Shown piece after piece: positions 25,726-35,196 of a DNA stretch of 64,000 nt. The position numbers and the translations under genes were made by a program. Below the pieces are notes generated by a model, which searched no databases, was not told where the DNA came from, and saw only the letters and a program-made list of their open reading frames with translations. Source of the DNA: MPNP01 sp965215545 (lineage in GTDB: Bacteria; Pseudomonadota; Alphaproteobacteria; Rhodobacterales; Rhodobacteraceae). Numbering within the stretch: position 1 is the first letter of the stretch; every line of letters begins with the position of its first letter. The DNA is taken from NCBI GenBank assembly GCA_965215545.1, contig OZ244066.1, positions 1,984,001-2,048,000 of the forward strand, written 5' to 3'.

Positions 25726-26804
25726 TGCTCACTCTGCTGGCGGAACTCTCCGATGGTGGCGGGGCCCTGAATCTGCTCCGCTACATCACTGTCCGATCGG
25801 GCGGGGCCCTGGTCACATCGCTCCTGATCGGTTTCCTGGCAGGACCCCATGTCACGGCCTGGCTGCGCAACCGCTATCCACAGGGCAATCCCATTCGGAA
25901 TGATGGACCGGACCATGATGCCAAATCCGGGACTCCCACCATGGGGGGACTCCTGATTCTGGCATCCATGTCCCTCTCGGCCCTGCTTTGGGCCCGGCTG
26001 GACAATCCCTATGTCTGGGTGATCATTCTCACCGGGCTGGCCTTTGCCGGTCTTGGCATGCTTGATGACCTGAGCAAACTGCGCAGCAACAGCAGCCGGG
26101 GCGTACCAGGGACAATCCGCCTCTCTGTCGGTCTGATCCTCGGTGGCGCCGTGGGTGGTCTCGCCATGGGGCTGCATCCCGCCGACCTTGCGGGGGTGCT
26201 GGCCTTGCCGCTGTTCAAGGAACTGTCCATTCCGCTCGGCTTCCTCTTCGTTCCCTTTGCCGCTCTTGTCGTTGCCGGCTCGGCCAACGCGGTCAACCTC
26301 ACCGACGGTCTTGACGGGCTGGCCATCGTCCCGATCATGATCGCCGGCGGGGCGTTGGGGGTCATTGCCTATGCGGTGGGCCGGATCGATTTCGCCACCT
26401 ATCTTGACGTGCTCTATGTGCCCGGTGCGGGTGAACTTGCCGTGATCACCGCCAGTCTGATCGGAGCCGGTCTCGGGTTCCTCTGGTACAACGCACCGCC
26501 TGCCTCGATCTTCATGGGGGACACGGGATCACTCGGACTCGGTGGCACCATCGGGGCCATTGCCGTTCTCATCAAGCACGAGATCGTCTTTGCCGTCATC
26601 GGCGGTCTCTTTGTGGCCACTGCCGTGAGCGTGATGATCCAGGTGTTCTATTTCCGCCTGACCGGCAAGCGGTTCTTCCGCATGGCGCCCCTGCACCACC
26701 ACTTCGAGAAACAGGGCTGGCAGGAACCCCAGATCGTCATCCGTTTCTGGATCATCGCCCTCATCCTGGCCCTCATCGGTCTGGCCTCCCTCAAGGTGCG
26801 CTGA
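25722..26804 (+). CDS. mraY: Phospho-MurNAc-pentapeptide transferase MraY
   Basis: Integral membrane enzyme making lipid I from UDP-MurNAc-pentapeptide and undecaprenyl phosphate. 360 residues, about ten membrane helices, with HDAKSGTPTMGG, the aspartate-rich GMLDDL, NAVNLTDGLDGL, FMGDTGSLGLGG and the HHHFEKQGW loop. GTG 25722 or ATG 25725 may initiate. In most relatives murD follows at once; here about 2 kb of unrelated DNA intervenes. Confidence 0.96.
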   Translation: MMLTLLAELSDGGGALNLLRYITVRSGGALVTSLLIGFLAGPHVTAWLRNRYPQGNPIRNDGPDHDAKSGTPTMGGLLILASMSLSALLWARLDNPYVWVIILTGLAFAGLGMLDDLSKLRSNSSRGVPGTIRLSVGLILGGAVGGLAMGLHPADLAGVLALPLFKELSIPLGFLFVPFAALVVAGSANAVNLTDGLDGLAIVPIMIAGGALGVIAYAVGRIDFATYLDVLYVPGAGELAVITASLIGAGLGFLWYNAPPASIFMGDTGSLGLGGTIGAIAVLIKHEIVFAVIGGLFVATAVSVMIQVFYFRLTGKRFFRMAPLHHHFEKQGWQEPQIVIRFWIIALILALIGLASLKVR

Positions 26805-27211
26805 GCCAGACCAGTCCGGCGATCCTCACCAGCACCTGGCGGCACCGTTTGCCAGAATTGCCATCATGCGGTCATGAATGCCGAAGGGCACCTTCGCCCA
26901 ACCCGGCCCTGGCTGCGGTGCCAACCTGCAAGGCAGACCACCGGGATGCCTGGCGCGATGGCAGGACCGGCACCCCGGCACCAACGGTCGGCTCAATGGT
27001 GTTCCTTGAGCCGGCGCTTGTATCGCCTGAGTTGTTTCTGCGGCTTGACCAGGGACCGTTCGAAGGCCGGAAGGGCATCACTGGTGCTGGCCCCGGCCAT
27101 GGCGGTATAGCCGGGCGAGAGATGCATCGCCACCTCGCATTCAGCCCCGCTGCCGCTCCGGTCCAAGGTCACAACGGCACCCGTTGGCTGCTCGGCATGC
27201 CGGTCGATCAG
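26805..27211. other. Insertion into the dcw cluster, no supported gene
   Basis: Start of the non-dcw segment between mraY and murD. Open frames here (for example a long plus-strand frame from 26849) show no domain and low-complexity composition until the toxin remnant begins near 27213. Confidence 0.45.
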
Positions 27212-27212
27212 G

Positions 27213-27389
27213 GGACAGCCAGGACTGTGAGAAATCCGGAGCCGTCTGTCAGGGGGACGGATGGCCCGCGTGCTCTTTTGTGTCCACCGGGGTGCCATGG
27301 TTCTTCCGGACGGTGTCATCAAGACGGGGCTGGCGACACAGAAGGCGGCGATCGCCGTCGCCGCACGGAGACCGAGAGGATTGCGATGA
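27213..27389 (+). pseudogene. HigB/Gp49-type toxin remnant
   Basis: The frame ending at 27389 reads EIRSRLSGGRMARVLFCVHRG, then DGVIKTGLATQKAAIAVAARR, the C-terminal half of RelE-superfamily HigB (Gp49) toxins, which cleave mRNA on the ribosome. The residue before EIRSRL is a TGA stop (27228-27230) where the family has Trp (LWEIR), and the N-terminal half is not recognisable. Its stop overlaps the ATG of the antitoxin gene (ATGA), preserving the operon layout. Confidence 0.55.
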
Positions 27390-27679
27390 ACAGCGCGAGC
27401 GAAACGGGCGAGGCCGGCACGGTCTTTGCGGACTTTCTCAGGGAGCAAGGGGCACTGGAGAGAACCAGTGAACAGGCTGTCAAGCGGGTGCTGACCTTCC
27501 AGCTGGCCGCCGAAATGAAGCGACAAAAGATTTCCAAGGCGGAAATGGCGCGCCGCATCAACACCAGCCGCTCGCAGCTCGACCGGTTGCTGGATCCTGA
27601 CCACGCGACAGTGGCGCTGGCCACCCTGACGCGGTCGGCGCAGGCGGTCGGGCGCACGTTGCGTCTGGAGCTCCAGTGA
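27386..27679 (+). CDS. HigA-like XRE-family antitoxin
   Basis: 97 residues with a helix-turn-helix core FQLAAEMKRQKISKAEMARRINTS and SQLDRLLDPD, as in antitoxins paired with Gp49/HigB toxins. ATG 27386 follows GAGAGGA; an upstream extension to 26849 is rejected because it has no coding character. The cognate toxin just upstream is broken, so this antitoxin is orphaned. It sits inside the dcw cluster between mraY and murD. Confidence 0.8.
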   Translation: MNSASETGEAGTVFADFLREQGALERTSEQAVKRVLTFQLAAEMKRQKISKAEMARRINTSRSQLDRLLDPDHATVALATLTRSAQAVGRTLRLELQ

Positions 27680-27953
27680 CAGCGCGCCGTCATCCGGATG
27701 TGTCGACCACCGCCTTACGGCCTGCACCCGTACCGGTGGACTGCCTTCGGGGTGCCTGTTGCAAGGCGAGCCCAAGGGCATCGTAGAGTCTGTGCGCGCA
27801 ATGCCGCCAAGCGTGAACAACAGAGGCCAAACTGGCTGAACGGAAGCCTACCACAAAGTTTTGCATGTCTCCTGAACATGCCCCGGGGCTGCTGGTTTCG
27901 GGTTGGGGTCCAGATCGTATAAGTGATGAACAAACTCTCGAGGAATAGACTCC

Positions 27954-28631
27954 ATGACCCCATGCAACCGCACACCGCAGGCCCTGCTGACCGCATTTCT
28001 GTTGGCAACCACGATCCATACCGCTGCCGCCCGGGCGGAACCCGGTCCGGTCAGCACCTGGCTGATGAACAAGCCGCTGACGCTCTTTGACTGGGGAATG
28101 TACAGGGTTGGCAAGAGCATGGACAGGGTGGCAACCCGGTTGAAGGAGATTTACCCCGAAGGTTGGTTCTTCCCGTATGAAACCTACTCTTGGGATCACG
28201 ATGAAATCCATTTCTCGTGGCGCGTTATTTTTGATCCCGACGATTGGCGCCCGACCGATGATCCCGGTGACTGGCCGGCTACCCATGACAACTGCAATTA
28301 TTTTCGGAAACTGATTCTCCGCAGTGTGCTGTGGTTGCTGATCGATCCCGAGGAGATTGAAAACGACTCGATGAATCTGGATCTCAAACCCGAGGCGGGT
28401 GGATGGGATCCGCGCACACGGGTCGGTGGTGTTCTCGATAAGTGGTTTGCGCACACGGGGGAAAGTTCATACGGAATTCCGTATTTCGAACGCACGGATC
28501 GCCCTGAAGACCTTGGTGAGAAACTGGCTCGGATTGTCTGGCTGTCAGTGGTTCTGCAAGATGAGAGCAGAGACCGCATCGAATGCAAGGCCCGCATCAC
28601 GGACTGGGAGGCCCCATCCAGGCCGGTGTGA
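27954..28631 (+). CDS. Secreted protein of unknown function
   Basis: 225 residues with a classical signal peptide: basic start, hydrophobic ALLTAFLLATTIHTAA, and an ARA-EP cleavage site near residue 28. The mature part is rich in Trp, Asp, Pro and Tyr (DWGMYRVG, YSWDHDEIHFSW, DPDDWRPTDDPGDWP) with a single Cys pair region. No catalytic motif or known family recognised. It is inserted between mraY and murD, about 160 bp upstream of murD, and probably has its own promoter. A role in cell wall or envelope is not implied by location alone. Confidence 0.65.
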   Translation: MTPCNRTPQALLTAFLLATTIHTAAARAEPGPVSTWLMNKPLTLFDWGMYRVGKSMDRVATRLKEIYPEGWFFPYETYSWDHDEIHFSWRVIFDPDDWRPTDDPGDWPATHDNCNYFRKLILRSVLWLLIDPEEIENDSMNLDLKPEAGGWDPRTRVGGVLDKWFAHTGESSYGIPYFERTDRPEDLGEKLARIVWLSVVLQDESRDRIECKARITDWEAPSRPV

Positions 28632-28800
28632 TGACGGTGCCTCCTCAACACCGTTCTGGCTCCTCCGGTGACATGCAGATTCCCGGGGATATGATTGAAA
28701 GTGGGCGATGACAGTCCTCTGGCCTGGTCCCCAAGCGAATGGAATGATGCAATCCAGTCGGACCCCGACATGTGATGACCGGGATGGGTGAGTGAAGGAC

Positions 28801-30273
28801 ATGTCGCCCGATTCGACATGCCTCTACCGCAGCCTGGCCGGCCGGCGGGTCGGCGTGCTTGGCCTGGGCCGATCTGGTCTGGCTTCGGCCCGATGCTGCA
28901 TGGATGCCGGGGCCCGGGTCATGGCTTGGGACGATGATGCAACCCAGCGGACCAAGGCAGCAAAGGCGGGGATTCCTGTCCAGCATTTTGACTGGGGGGC
29001 GGGGGAGCACACGGATGATCTCCTGATCGTCTCGCCGGGAATCCCGCACCGCCATCCGGTCCCGCACCCTCTCGTGACCGCTGCCAGGGCCGCGGGCGTT
29101 GCCGTCGACAACGACATCGGTCTCTTGTTCCACAGCCTGGCGGTGGATTGCCCGGTCGGGCAGCGGCCGAAGGTCGTGGCGATCACGGGATCCAATGGCA
29201 AATCGACCACTGCTGCCCTCCTCCATCACCTGCTGTGTGCGGGCGGGCACAGGGCTGAACTGGCGGGCAATATCGGCTTCCCGGTCGCGGCGATCACCAA
29301 GGCTGTGGGGACAGCGATCATGGTGCTTGAACTGTCATCCTACCAGTGCGAACTGGCCAGGTGTCTTGACCCGGATATCGCCGTGTTCCTGAACTTTTCG
29401 CCCGACCATCTCGATCGCCATGGGGGCGTGGCAGGCTATCTTGCCGCCAAGCGACGGATGCTGGCGGGTCCACGCCTGAACCTGGCCATCGTCGGTCTGG
29501 ATGAGGCTGAGGGGCGGGGCGTTGCCGAGACCACCGCCGCCCGGATCGGCGCGGCCCGGGTCATTGGCATTGCAGATGGAGACCGGCAGGGTCCGGGGCG
29601 GGTGATCCCATGTACCGACGATCATCTGGTCTGGGCCCGGGACAGGGGGGCGGCCACCCGGGTGGATCTGACCGGGGCACCCGGCCTCCGGGGTCGGCAC
29701 AATGTCCTGAATGCCGCCGCGGCCCTGGCGGTGGTCGACGGGCTGGGCATCCCGATTGAAGATGTCTTGCCAGCCCTGACCACCTTTCCCGGCCTGCCGC
29801 ACCGGAGCCAGCATGTGGGCACATGGCGGGGCATCACCGTCATCAATGATTCCAAGGCCACCAATGCCGCCAGTGCCCTGCAGGGTCTCAGGGCCTACGG
29901 AAACATCCGCTGGATTGCCGGCGGCCGGGCCAAGGAGGAAGGGATCGCCCCTCTCGTTGATCATCTGGCCCATGTTCGCAAGGCCTATCTTGTCGGCGAG
30001 GCCGCCAGGGACTTCGCCCGGGAACTGGCGATTACACCGCACGAGATCTGCGGGACGATGGCGCGGGCGGTGATGGCAGCGGTCCGCGACGCCCGACCCG
30101 GCGAGACCATCCTGCTCGCCCCGGCAGCGGCGAGTTTCGACCAGTATCCGGACTTCGAGGCGCGCGGCAACGACTTCGTGGCCCGGATTCGGGCGTGTTT
30201 CAGCCCGGATGCCCGGGAGTGCACCGATGACACCATGGCCGAAGAGACGGGACCGCCCCGTTCTGGCCATTGA
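28801..30273 (+). CDS. murD: UDP-MurNAc-L-alanine:D-glutamate ligase MurD
   Basis: Adds D-glutamate to UDP-MurNAc-L-Ala. 490 residues: Rossmann-type N-terminus VGVLGLGRSGLASA, ATP loop TGSNGKSTT, ELSSYQCE, NFSPDHLDRHG, INDSKATN and a C-terminal LLAPAAASFDQY. A GTG at 28792 is also in frame; ATG 28801 was chosen because family members begin nearby. A 186-bp gap with no gene separates it from ftsW. Confidence 0.95.
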   Translation: MSPDSTCLYRSLAGRRVGVLGLGRSGLASARCCMDAGARVMAWDDDATQRTKAAKAGIPVQHFDWGAGEHTDDLLIVSPGIPHRHPVPHPLVTAARAAGVAVDNDIGLLFHSLAVDCPVGQRPKVVAITGSNGKSTTAALLHHLLCAGGHRAELAGNIGFPVAAITKAVGTAIMVLELSSYQCELARCLDPDIAVFLNFSPDHLDRHGGVAGYLAAKRRMLAGPRLNLAIVGLDEAEGRGVAETTAARIGAARVIGIADGDRQGPGRVIPCTDDHLVWARDRGAATRVDLTGAPGLRGRHNVLNAAAALAVVDGLGIPIEDVLPALTTFPGLPHRSQHVGTWRGITVINDSKATNAASALQGLRAYGNIRWIAGGRAKEEGIAPLVDHLAHVRKAYLVGEAARDFARELAITPHEICGTMARAVMAAVRDARPGETILLAPAAASFDQYPDFEARGNDFVARIRACFSPDARECTDDTMAEETGPPRSGH

Positions 30274-30459
30274 ACCAGCACCTGCCCTTGATCTGGACCG
30301 GGCCCCATCGGGTCCTGATGCGGCCCGACGGCGGATCGTGAGAGTGGGGCGGGAGGAGTGACCTGCACCGCAGCCCTGTTCCGGGATGCAGCCAGGGTCC
30401 CGGCGCGAGAGCGGAAATGATTGGACTGGGGATGATTTGATCGGTAATGGGCAAGGTCG

Positions 30460-31713
30460 ATGGCCGGCAAGAGCCACGAAAGTTTGACCAATGGCAGGTC
30501 TCAGACAGGGTGCGAGAGAGTGGTGGCAGATACGTACGCAGGAGAGCATGGTGCCGACCCCCTGCTGCCGAGATGGTGGCGGACGGTCGATATCTGGTCC
30601 ATCGGCGTGGTCATTGCCCTGTTCTTCATCGGCATCATCCTGAGTTTCGCCTCATCCCCACCGCTGGCCGAGAAACGGGATGTCAGCGTGATGCTGTTGA
30701 TCGGCAAGCATGTCGTCTTCGGCTCAGGGGCCATCGGGTTGATGCTGGCCCTGTCCATGCTGTCGGTTCAGAACGCCCGCCGCTTGGGCTGCTTGCTCTT
30801 TCTGGCGGCATTCGTGCTGCTGGCCCTGCTGCCCTTCTTCGGCACGGATTTCCAGAAGGGGGCCGTGCGCTGGTTTTCACTGGGATTTGCCTCGCTCCAA
30901 CCGTCTGAATTCATCAAGCCCGGCCTGATCATGGTCACGGCCTGGCTGATCGCGGCGACCCGGGAGGAACTGGGTTCAGAGGGGTACATCCTGTCACTGC
31001 TTCTGACCCTCATGGTGGTCGGGCTGCTGGTCATCCAGCCCGATTTTGGTCAATCGATCCTGGTTCTGGCCGGTTGGTGCGTGGTCTATTTTGTCTCCGG
31101 GGCCTCGATGCTGCTCCTCTATGTGATCGGTCTGTTGACCCTGGCCGCCGGCTATCTCGCCTATCGGAATTCCGAGCATTTCCAGTCCCGGATCGATGAG
31201 TTTGTCACTGAAATCCTCGGGGATGGCGGGACGACCTATGCGCAGCTCGATATGGCCACGAATGCCATCATCAATGGGGGCCTCCTCGGCATGGGTCAGG
31301 GCAACGGGACGGTCAAGTGGACGCTCCCGGATGCCCACACCGATCTGATCATCGCTGTGGCTGCCGAGGAATACGGTCTGGCGATGGTCGGGTTGATCGT
31401 GCTGCTCTTTGTGGTGTTGCTCTGGCGGTCCCTCAGCCGGCTTTCGCGGTCAAGGAGTCTCTTCGTCGGCATTGCCGGGGCTGGCCTGATCACGACCTTC
31501 AGCCTCCAGGCCCTCATCAATCTCCTGGTCACCGTCCGCCTGATTCCACCCAAGGGCATGACCCTGCCGTTTCTCTCCCAGGGTGGATCCTCGCTGCTGG
31601 CTGTGGGGCTGCTCCTTGGCATGCTGCTGGCCCTGACCCGCACACCAGAGGATCAGGACAGATCGATCCCGGACGGCCATCACCCGGGGATGGTGTCCCA
31701 TGCCCCGTCCTGA
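30460..31713 (+). CDS. ftsW: Septal peptidoglycan glycosyltransferase FtsW
   Basis: SEDS-family membrane enzyme that polymerises lipid II at the septum with FtsI. 417 residues, about ten membrane helices; diagnostic FGTDFQKGAVRW, QPSEFIKP, QPDFGQS, PDAHTDLIIAVAAEE and LPFLSQGGSS are all present. The long hydrophilic N-terminus makes the start uncertain; ATG 30460 has a weak AAGG upstream. It overlaps murG by 14 bp. Confidence 0.94.
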   Translation: MAGKSHESLTNGRSQTGCERVVADTYAGEHGADPLLPRWWRTVDIWSIGVVIALFFIGIILSFASSPPLAEKRDVSVMLLIGKHVVFGSGAIGLMLALSMLSVQNARRLGCLLFLAAFVLLALLPFFGTDFQKGAVRWFSLGFASLQPSEFIKPGLIMVTAWLIAATREELGSEGYILSLLLTLMVVGLLVIQPDFGQSILVLAGWCVVYFVSGASMLLLYVIGLLTLAAGYLAYRNSEHFQSRIDEFVTEILGDGGTTYAQLDMATNAIINGGLLGMGQGNGTVKWTLPDAHTDLIIAVAAEEYGLAMVGLIVLLFVVLLWRSLSRLSRSRSLFVGIAGAGLITTFSLQALINLLVTVRLIPPKGMTLPFLSQGGSSLLAVGLLLGMLLALTRTPEDQDRSIPDGHHPGMVSHAPS

Positions 31714-32800
31714 TCCACCCCTGATTGCCCTGGCAACCGGTGGGACCGGTGGCCACGTCTTTCCTGCCCAGGCCCTGGCCGAAGCCATGCTGGCACATCA
31801 GTGGCGGGTGGTCCTGTTCGTCGATCATCGCGGGGGGACCTATCTTGGCGGTCTGCCCGGCTCGGTGCGCGTCCGGACCGTCCCGTCAGCAACCCATGCC
31901 CGACATGGCTGGCGGGGGGTGGCAACGATGCCCTTCAAGATTCTCGCCGGGCTGCTGGCCGCCATGCTCGCAATGGTCAGGGAGCGTCCGGTCGTGCTGG
32001 TCGGATTTGGTGGCTACACCACGTTTCCACCCCTTCTGGCCGGCTGGCTGTTGCGGATTCCGTCGCTGCTGCATGAGCAGAATGCCCGGATGGGACTGGC
32101 CAATCGCGTTCTTGTCCGCCTGACCCGGCGCCTTGCCGTCACCACAGAGGGCACACCGGTCCCCAGAGGCGTTGCCACATGGCGGACCGGGACCCCGGTG
32201 CGCAGGGCGATCCAGGCCTGTGCGGCCCGGACCTACACGCCACCCGGAACGACCGGCAACCGGATTCTGGTGATGGCGGGCAGTCAGGGGGCTGCACTTT
32301 TTGACTCGGCGGTGCCGGCAGCACTCGAACGCCTTGACCCACGGTTGTGCAGGGGCCTGATGCTGACCCAGCAACACCAGGCAAGGGCCGCGGATGCCCT
32401 GGCGATGCGGTATCGGATGCTGGCCATCGAGGCGGTGCTGCGACCGTTCTTTGCCGATATTCCGGACCGGCTGGCCGCCTGCCAGCTGGTGATTGCCCGG
32501 GCAGGTGCCTCGAGTCTGGCTGAAATCTGCTGCATCGGTCGACCTGCCATCCTCATTCCGTTCGCCCGTTCAGCGGGCAACCACCAGCTTGTCAATGCCC
32601 GCGCCCTTGAGGCAGCGGGTGCCGCGGTCTGCATCGAGGAACATGAAGACGTGCCGGATCGTCTGGCTGCGGCCCTGGCGGCAATTCTTGCCGATCCCGA
32701 GCGAGCCGCCCATATGGCGGCTGCAGCCCGGTCGCTGGCGGTCGACGATGCCGCATCCGCCCTTGCCGAGGCCGCGCTGGCCGTTGCCGGACGCGCCTGA
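31700..32800 (+). CDS. murG: UDP-GlcNAc:lipid I GlcNAc transferase MurG
   Basis: Peripheral membrane glycosyltransferase (GT28) making lipid II. 366 residues: ATGGTGGHVFPAQALAEA, GFGGYTTFPPLLAG, HEQNARMGLANR, VMAGSQGA, RAGASSLAEICCIGRPAILIPF and NHQLVNARAL. Length is normal. Start lies within the ftsW 3' end; murC begins 1 bp after its stop. Confidence 0.96.
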   Translation: MPRPDPPLIALATGGTGGHVFPAQALAEAMLAHQWRVVLFVDHRGGTYLGGLPGSVRVRTVPSATHARHGWRGVATMPFKILAGLLAAMLAMVRERPVVLVGFGGYTTFPPLLAGWLLRIPSLLHEQNARMGLANRVLVRLTRRLAVTTEGTPVPRGVATWRTGTPVRRAIQACAARTYTPPGTTGNRILVMAGSQGAALFDSAVPAALERLDPRLCRGLMLTQQHQARAADALAMRYRMLAIEAVLRPFFADIPDRLAACQLVIARAGASSLAEICCIGRPAILIPFARSAGNHQLVNARALEAAGAAVCIEEHEDVPDRLAAALAAILADPERAAHMAAAARSLAVDDAASALAEAALAVAGRA

Positions 32801-32801
32801 C

Positions 32802-34214
32802 ATGCTGCCCCAGACGAAATTCCATCGCGAGATCGGACCAATCCACTTCATCGGGATCGGTGGGATTGGCATGTCCGGCATCGCCGAGGTGCTGATCAAT
32901 CTCGGCTATGAGGTCCAGGGCAGTGATCTGGTTGAGACAACGCTGACGAAGCGCCTTGCGGCGATGGGAGCCCGGATCGCCATCGGGCATGATCCAGCCC
33001 ATATCGCCGCCGCCGCCGTGGTGACCGTGTCCTCGGCGATCCTGCCGGACAATCCTGAACTCCTTGCGGCCAGGGAGCGGGGCGTGCCGATTGTCAAGCG
33101 GGCCGAGATGCTCGCGGAGTTGATGCGGTTCAAATCGAATGTTGCCATCGCCGGAACGCATGGCAAGACCACGACCACGACCCTGGTGGCCACGCTGCTG
33201 GAGCAGGGTGGCTTTGATCCCACCGTCATCAATGGCGGGATTATCAAGGCTTATGGATCCAATGCCCGTCTCGGTGGTCGGGAGTGGATGGTCGTTGAGG
33301 CCGATGAGAGCGATGGCACCTTCCTGACACTCCCTGCCACTGTGGCGGTGGTCACCAATATCGATCCGGAACACATGGATCACTACGGCTCGTTCGATGC
33401 CGTCCGGGCGGCCTATCTGTCCTTTGTCAGCAACATTCCCTTCTATGGCTTTGCCGTCTGCTGCATCGACAATCCGGAGGTTCACACCCTCGCAGGCCGG
33501 GTCACGGACCGGCGTGTCATCACCTATGGCTACAACAAACACGCTGATATCCGTATCGCCGGCCTGCACACTGACGGTGCGGACTCGGTCTTCGACGTGC
33601 ATCTGCGCCTGCTTGATCAGGAGATTGCCGGCTGCCGGCTGCCGATGCCAGGTGAACATAACGTTGCCAATGCTGTCGCCGGCCTGACGGTCGCAACGCT
33701 GCTCGGCATGGCGCCCGATGCCGTCCGGGCGGCCTTGGCCGGCTTCAAGGGTGTCGGTCGGCGATTCACCCGTGTCGGGACCTATCGGGATGCCCAAATC
33801 ATCGACGATTATGGCCATCATCCGGTTGAAATCCGTGCTGTCCTCAAGGCAGCCCGGCAGTTGACCCCGGGCCGGGTCATCGCCATTCACCAGCCGCATC
33901 GCTACACCCGCCTGCAGGCACTCTTTGCGGAATTTTGCCAGTGCTTCAGCGATGCGGATATCGTGGCCATCGCGGATGTCTATGCCGCCGGTGAGGCCCC
34001 GATCCCGGGTGCCGACCGCGATCATCTGGTCAGCGGCTTGCGTCGGCATGGCCTCCGGCGCGTCGAGGCCCTTGGTGGCGCCGATGATCTCGCGACCTTT
34101 GTTGAAGGGATCGCTGCACCCGGGGACATGATCGTCTGTCTGGGTGCCGGGAGCATTTCGGCCTGGACCCATGATCTGGCCAGCAGGTTGGAGGGCTTTC
34201 AGGGTGCCCCCTGA
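32802..34214 (+). CDS. murC: UDP-MurNAc:L-alanine ligase MurC
   Basis: First Mur ligase. 470 residues starting MLPQTKFHREIGPIHFIGIGG, with SSAILPDNPEL, ATP loop GTHGKTTTTT, EADESDGTFL, TNIDPEHMDHY, YGHHPVEI and HQPHRYTR. ATG 32802 is preferred over a longer frame starting inside murG, as family members start just before the IHFIGIGGIGMSG motif. Confidence 0.96.
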   Translation: MLPQTKFHREIGPIHFIGIGGIGMSGIAEVLINLGYEVQGSDLVETTLTKRLAAMGARIAIGHDPAHIAAAAVVTVSSAILPDNPELLAARERGVPIVKRAEMLAELMRFKSNVAIAGTHGKTTTTTLVATLLEQGGFDPTVINGGIIKAYGSNARLGGREWMVVEADESDGTFLTLPATVAVVTNIDPEHMDHYGSFDAVRAAYLSFVSNIPFYGFAVCCIDNPEVHTLAGRVTDRRVITYGYNKHADIRIAGLHTDGADSVFDVHLRLLDQEIAGCRLPMPGEHNVANAVAGLTVATLLGMAPDAVRAALAGFKGVGRRFTRVGTYRDAQIIDDYGHHPVEIRAVLKAARQLTPGRVIAIHQPHRYTRLQALFAEFCQCFSDADIVAIADVYAAGEAPIPGADRDHLVSGLRRHGLRRVEALGGADDLATFVEGIAAPGDMIVCLGAGSISAWTHDLASRLEGFQGAP

Positions 34215-35196
34215 CCGGGCCGTCACACGTTGCCTGGCAGCCATGCAGCCGGCCCTCGGGGGGCGGCTGGTCCAGGACCAGTCCCTGGCCAATCTGACAT
34301 GGCTGCGGGTCGGGGGGCCGGCCGAGTGGCTCTACCAGCCCGGCGATCTTGCCGAACTGCAGGATTTCCTTGCCGAACTGCCCGAGGCGATCCCGGTCTT
34401 TGCCCTCGGTGCCGGGTCCAATCTCATTGTCCGGGATGGTGGGCTGCCCGGGGTTGTCATCCGTCTTGGCAAACCCTTTGCGGCGGTGGCGACCGGAGAT
34501 CGGTCCCTGACCGCCGGGGCGGCTTTGCGGGTCAAGCACCTGGCTGAACTGGCGGCCGATCGGGGACTGGATTTGTCCTTCCTGTTCACGATCCCCGGCA
34601 CCGTCGGAGGTGCCATTCGGATGAATGCGGGGTGTTATGGACGCACGATCGCCGACTGTCTCACCACAGTTTCGGTGGTAACCCGGACCGGAACCCTCCG
34701 GACTCTCACCGCCAGAACCCTCGGCTTTGGCTACCGAACCTCCCACCTCGAGCCTGGGGCGATCGTGGTGGCTGCCAGCTTTGACGGCCTGCGCAGCCCG
34801 CCCGAACAGATCCGGGCCCGGATGCAGACCTATCACGACCGCCGGATGGCGACCCAGCCGATGGGCGTCCGCACGGCAGGATCAACCTTCCGGAACCCCT
34901 CGGGCCGTTCCTCGGCCCACGATGAATCCGATCGTGGCATGAAGACGGCCTGGCAGTTGATCGACGCCGCCGGACTGCGGGGCCTGCGCCGGGGGGACGC
35001 CGGTCTGTCCGATGCCCACCCCAACTTCCTGATCAATCATGGGGCGGCCACTGCCGCTGACCTCGAGGGTCTTGGCGAACATGTCCGTGCCGAGGTCCGG
35101 CGCAAGACCGGGGTGGACCTCGTCTGGGAGGTCGATCGGGTTGGCCGGCCACTGGAGTCGGTGTCCGGCGCGGATCAATGCGGAGGCAGGGGATGA
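34204..35196 (+). CDS. murB: UDP-N-acetylenolpyruvoylglucosamine reductase MurB
   Basis: FAD enzyme forming UDP-MurNAc. About 330 residues: LRVGGPAEWL, GAGSNLIVRDGG, FLFTIPGTVGGAIRMNAGCYG with the catalytic region, GSTFRNP and AGLRG; the C-terminal catalytic Glu lies in the LVWEVDRVG segment. Type I/II layout typical of Proteobacteria. GTG 34204 overlaps the murC end by 11 bp; ATG 34243 is an alternative. The C-terminal tail overlaps ddl by 4 bp. Confidence 0.94.
   Translation: MPPDRAVTRCLAAMQPALGGRLVQDQSLANLTWLRVGGPAEWLYQPGDLAELQDFLAELPEAIPVFALGAGSNLIVRDGGLPGVVIRLGKPFAAVATGDRSLTAGAALRVKHLAELAADRGLDLSFLFTIPGTVGGAIRMNAGCYGRTIADCLTTVSVVTRTGTLRTLTARTLGFGYRTSHLEPGAIVVAASFDGLRSPPEQIRARMQTYHDRRMATQPMGVRTAGSTFRNPSGRSSAHDESDRGMKTAWQLIDAAGLRGLRRGDAGLSDAHPNFLINHGAATAADLEGLGEHVRAEVRRKTGVDLVWEVDRVGRPLESVSGADQCGGRG

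Noticed and set aside
26849..27385. Extended N-terminus for the HigA-like protein
   Set aside because: The upstream part has no coding character and overlaps the HigB remnant in another frame; ATG 27386 has a good ribosome binding site.
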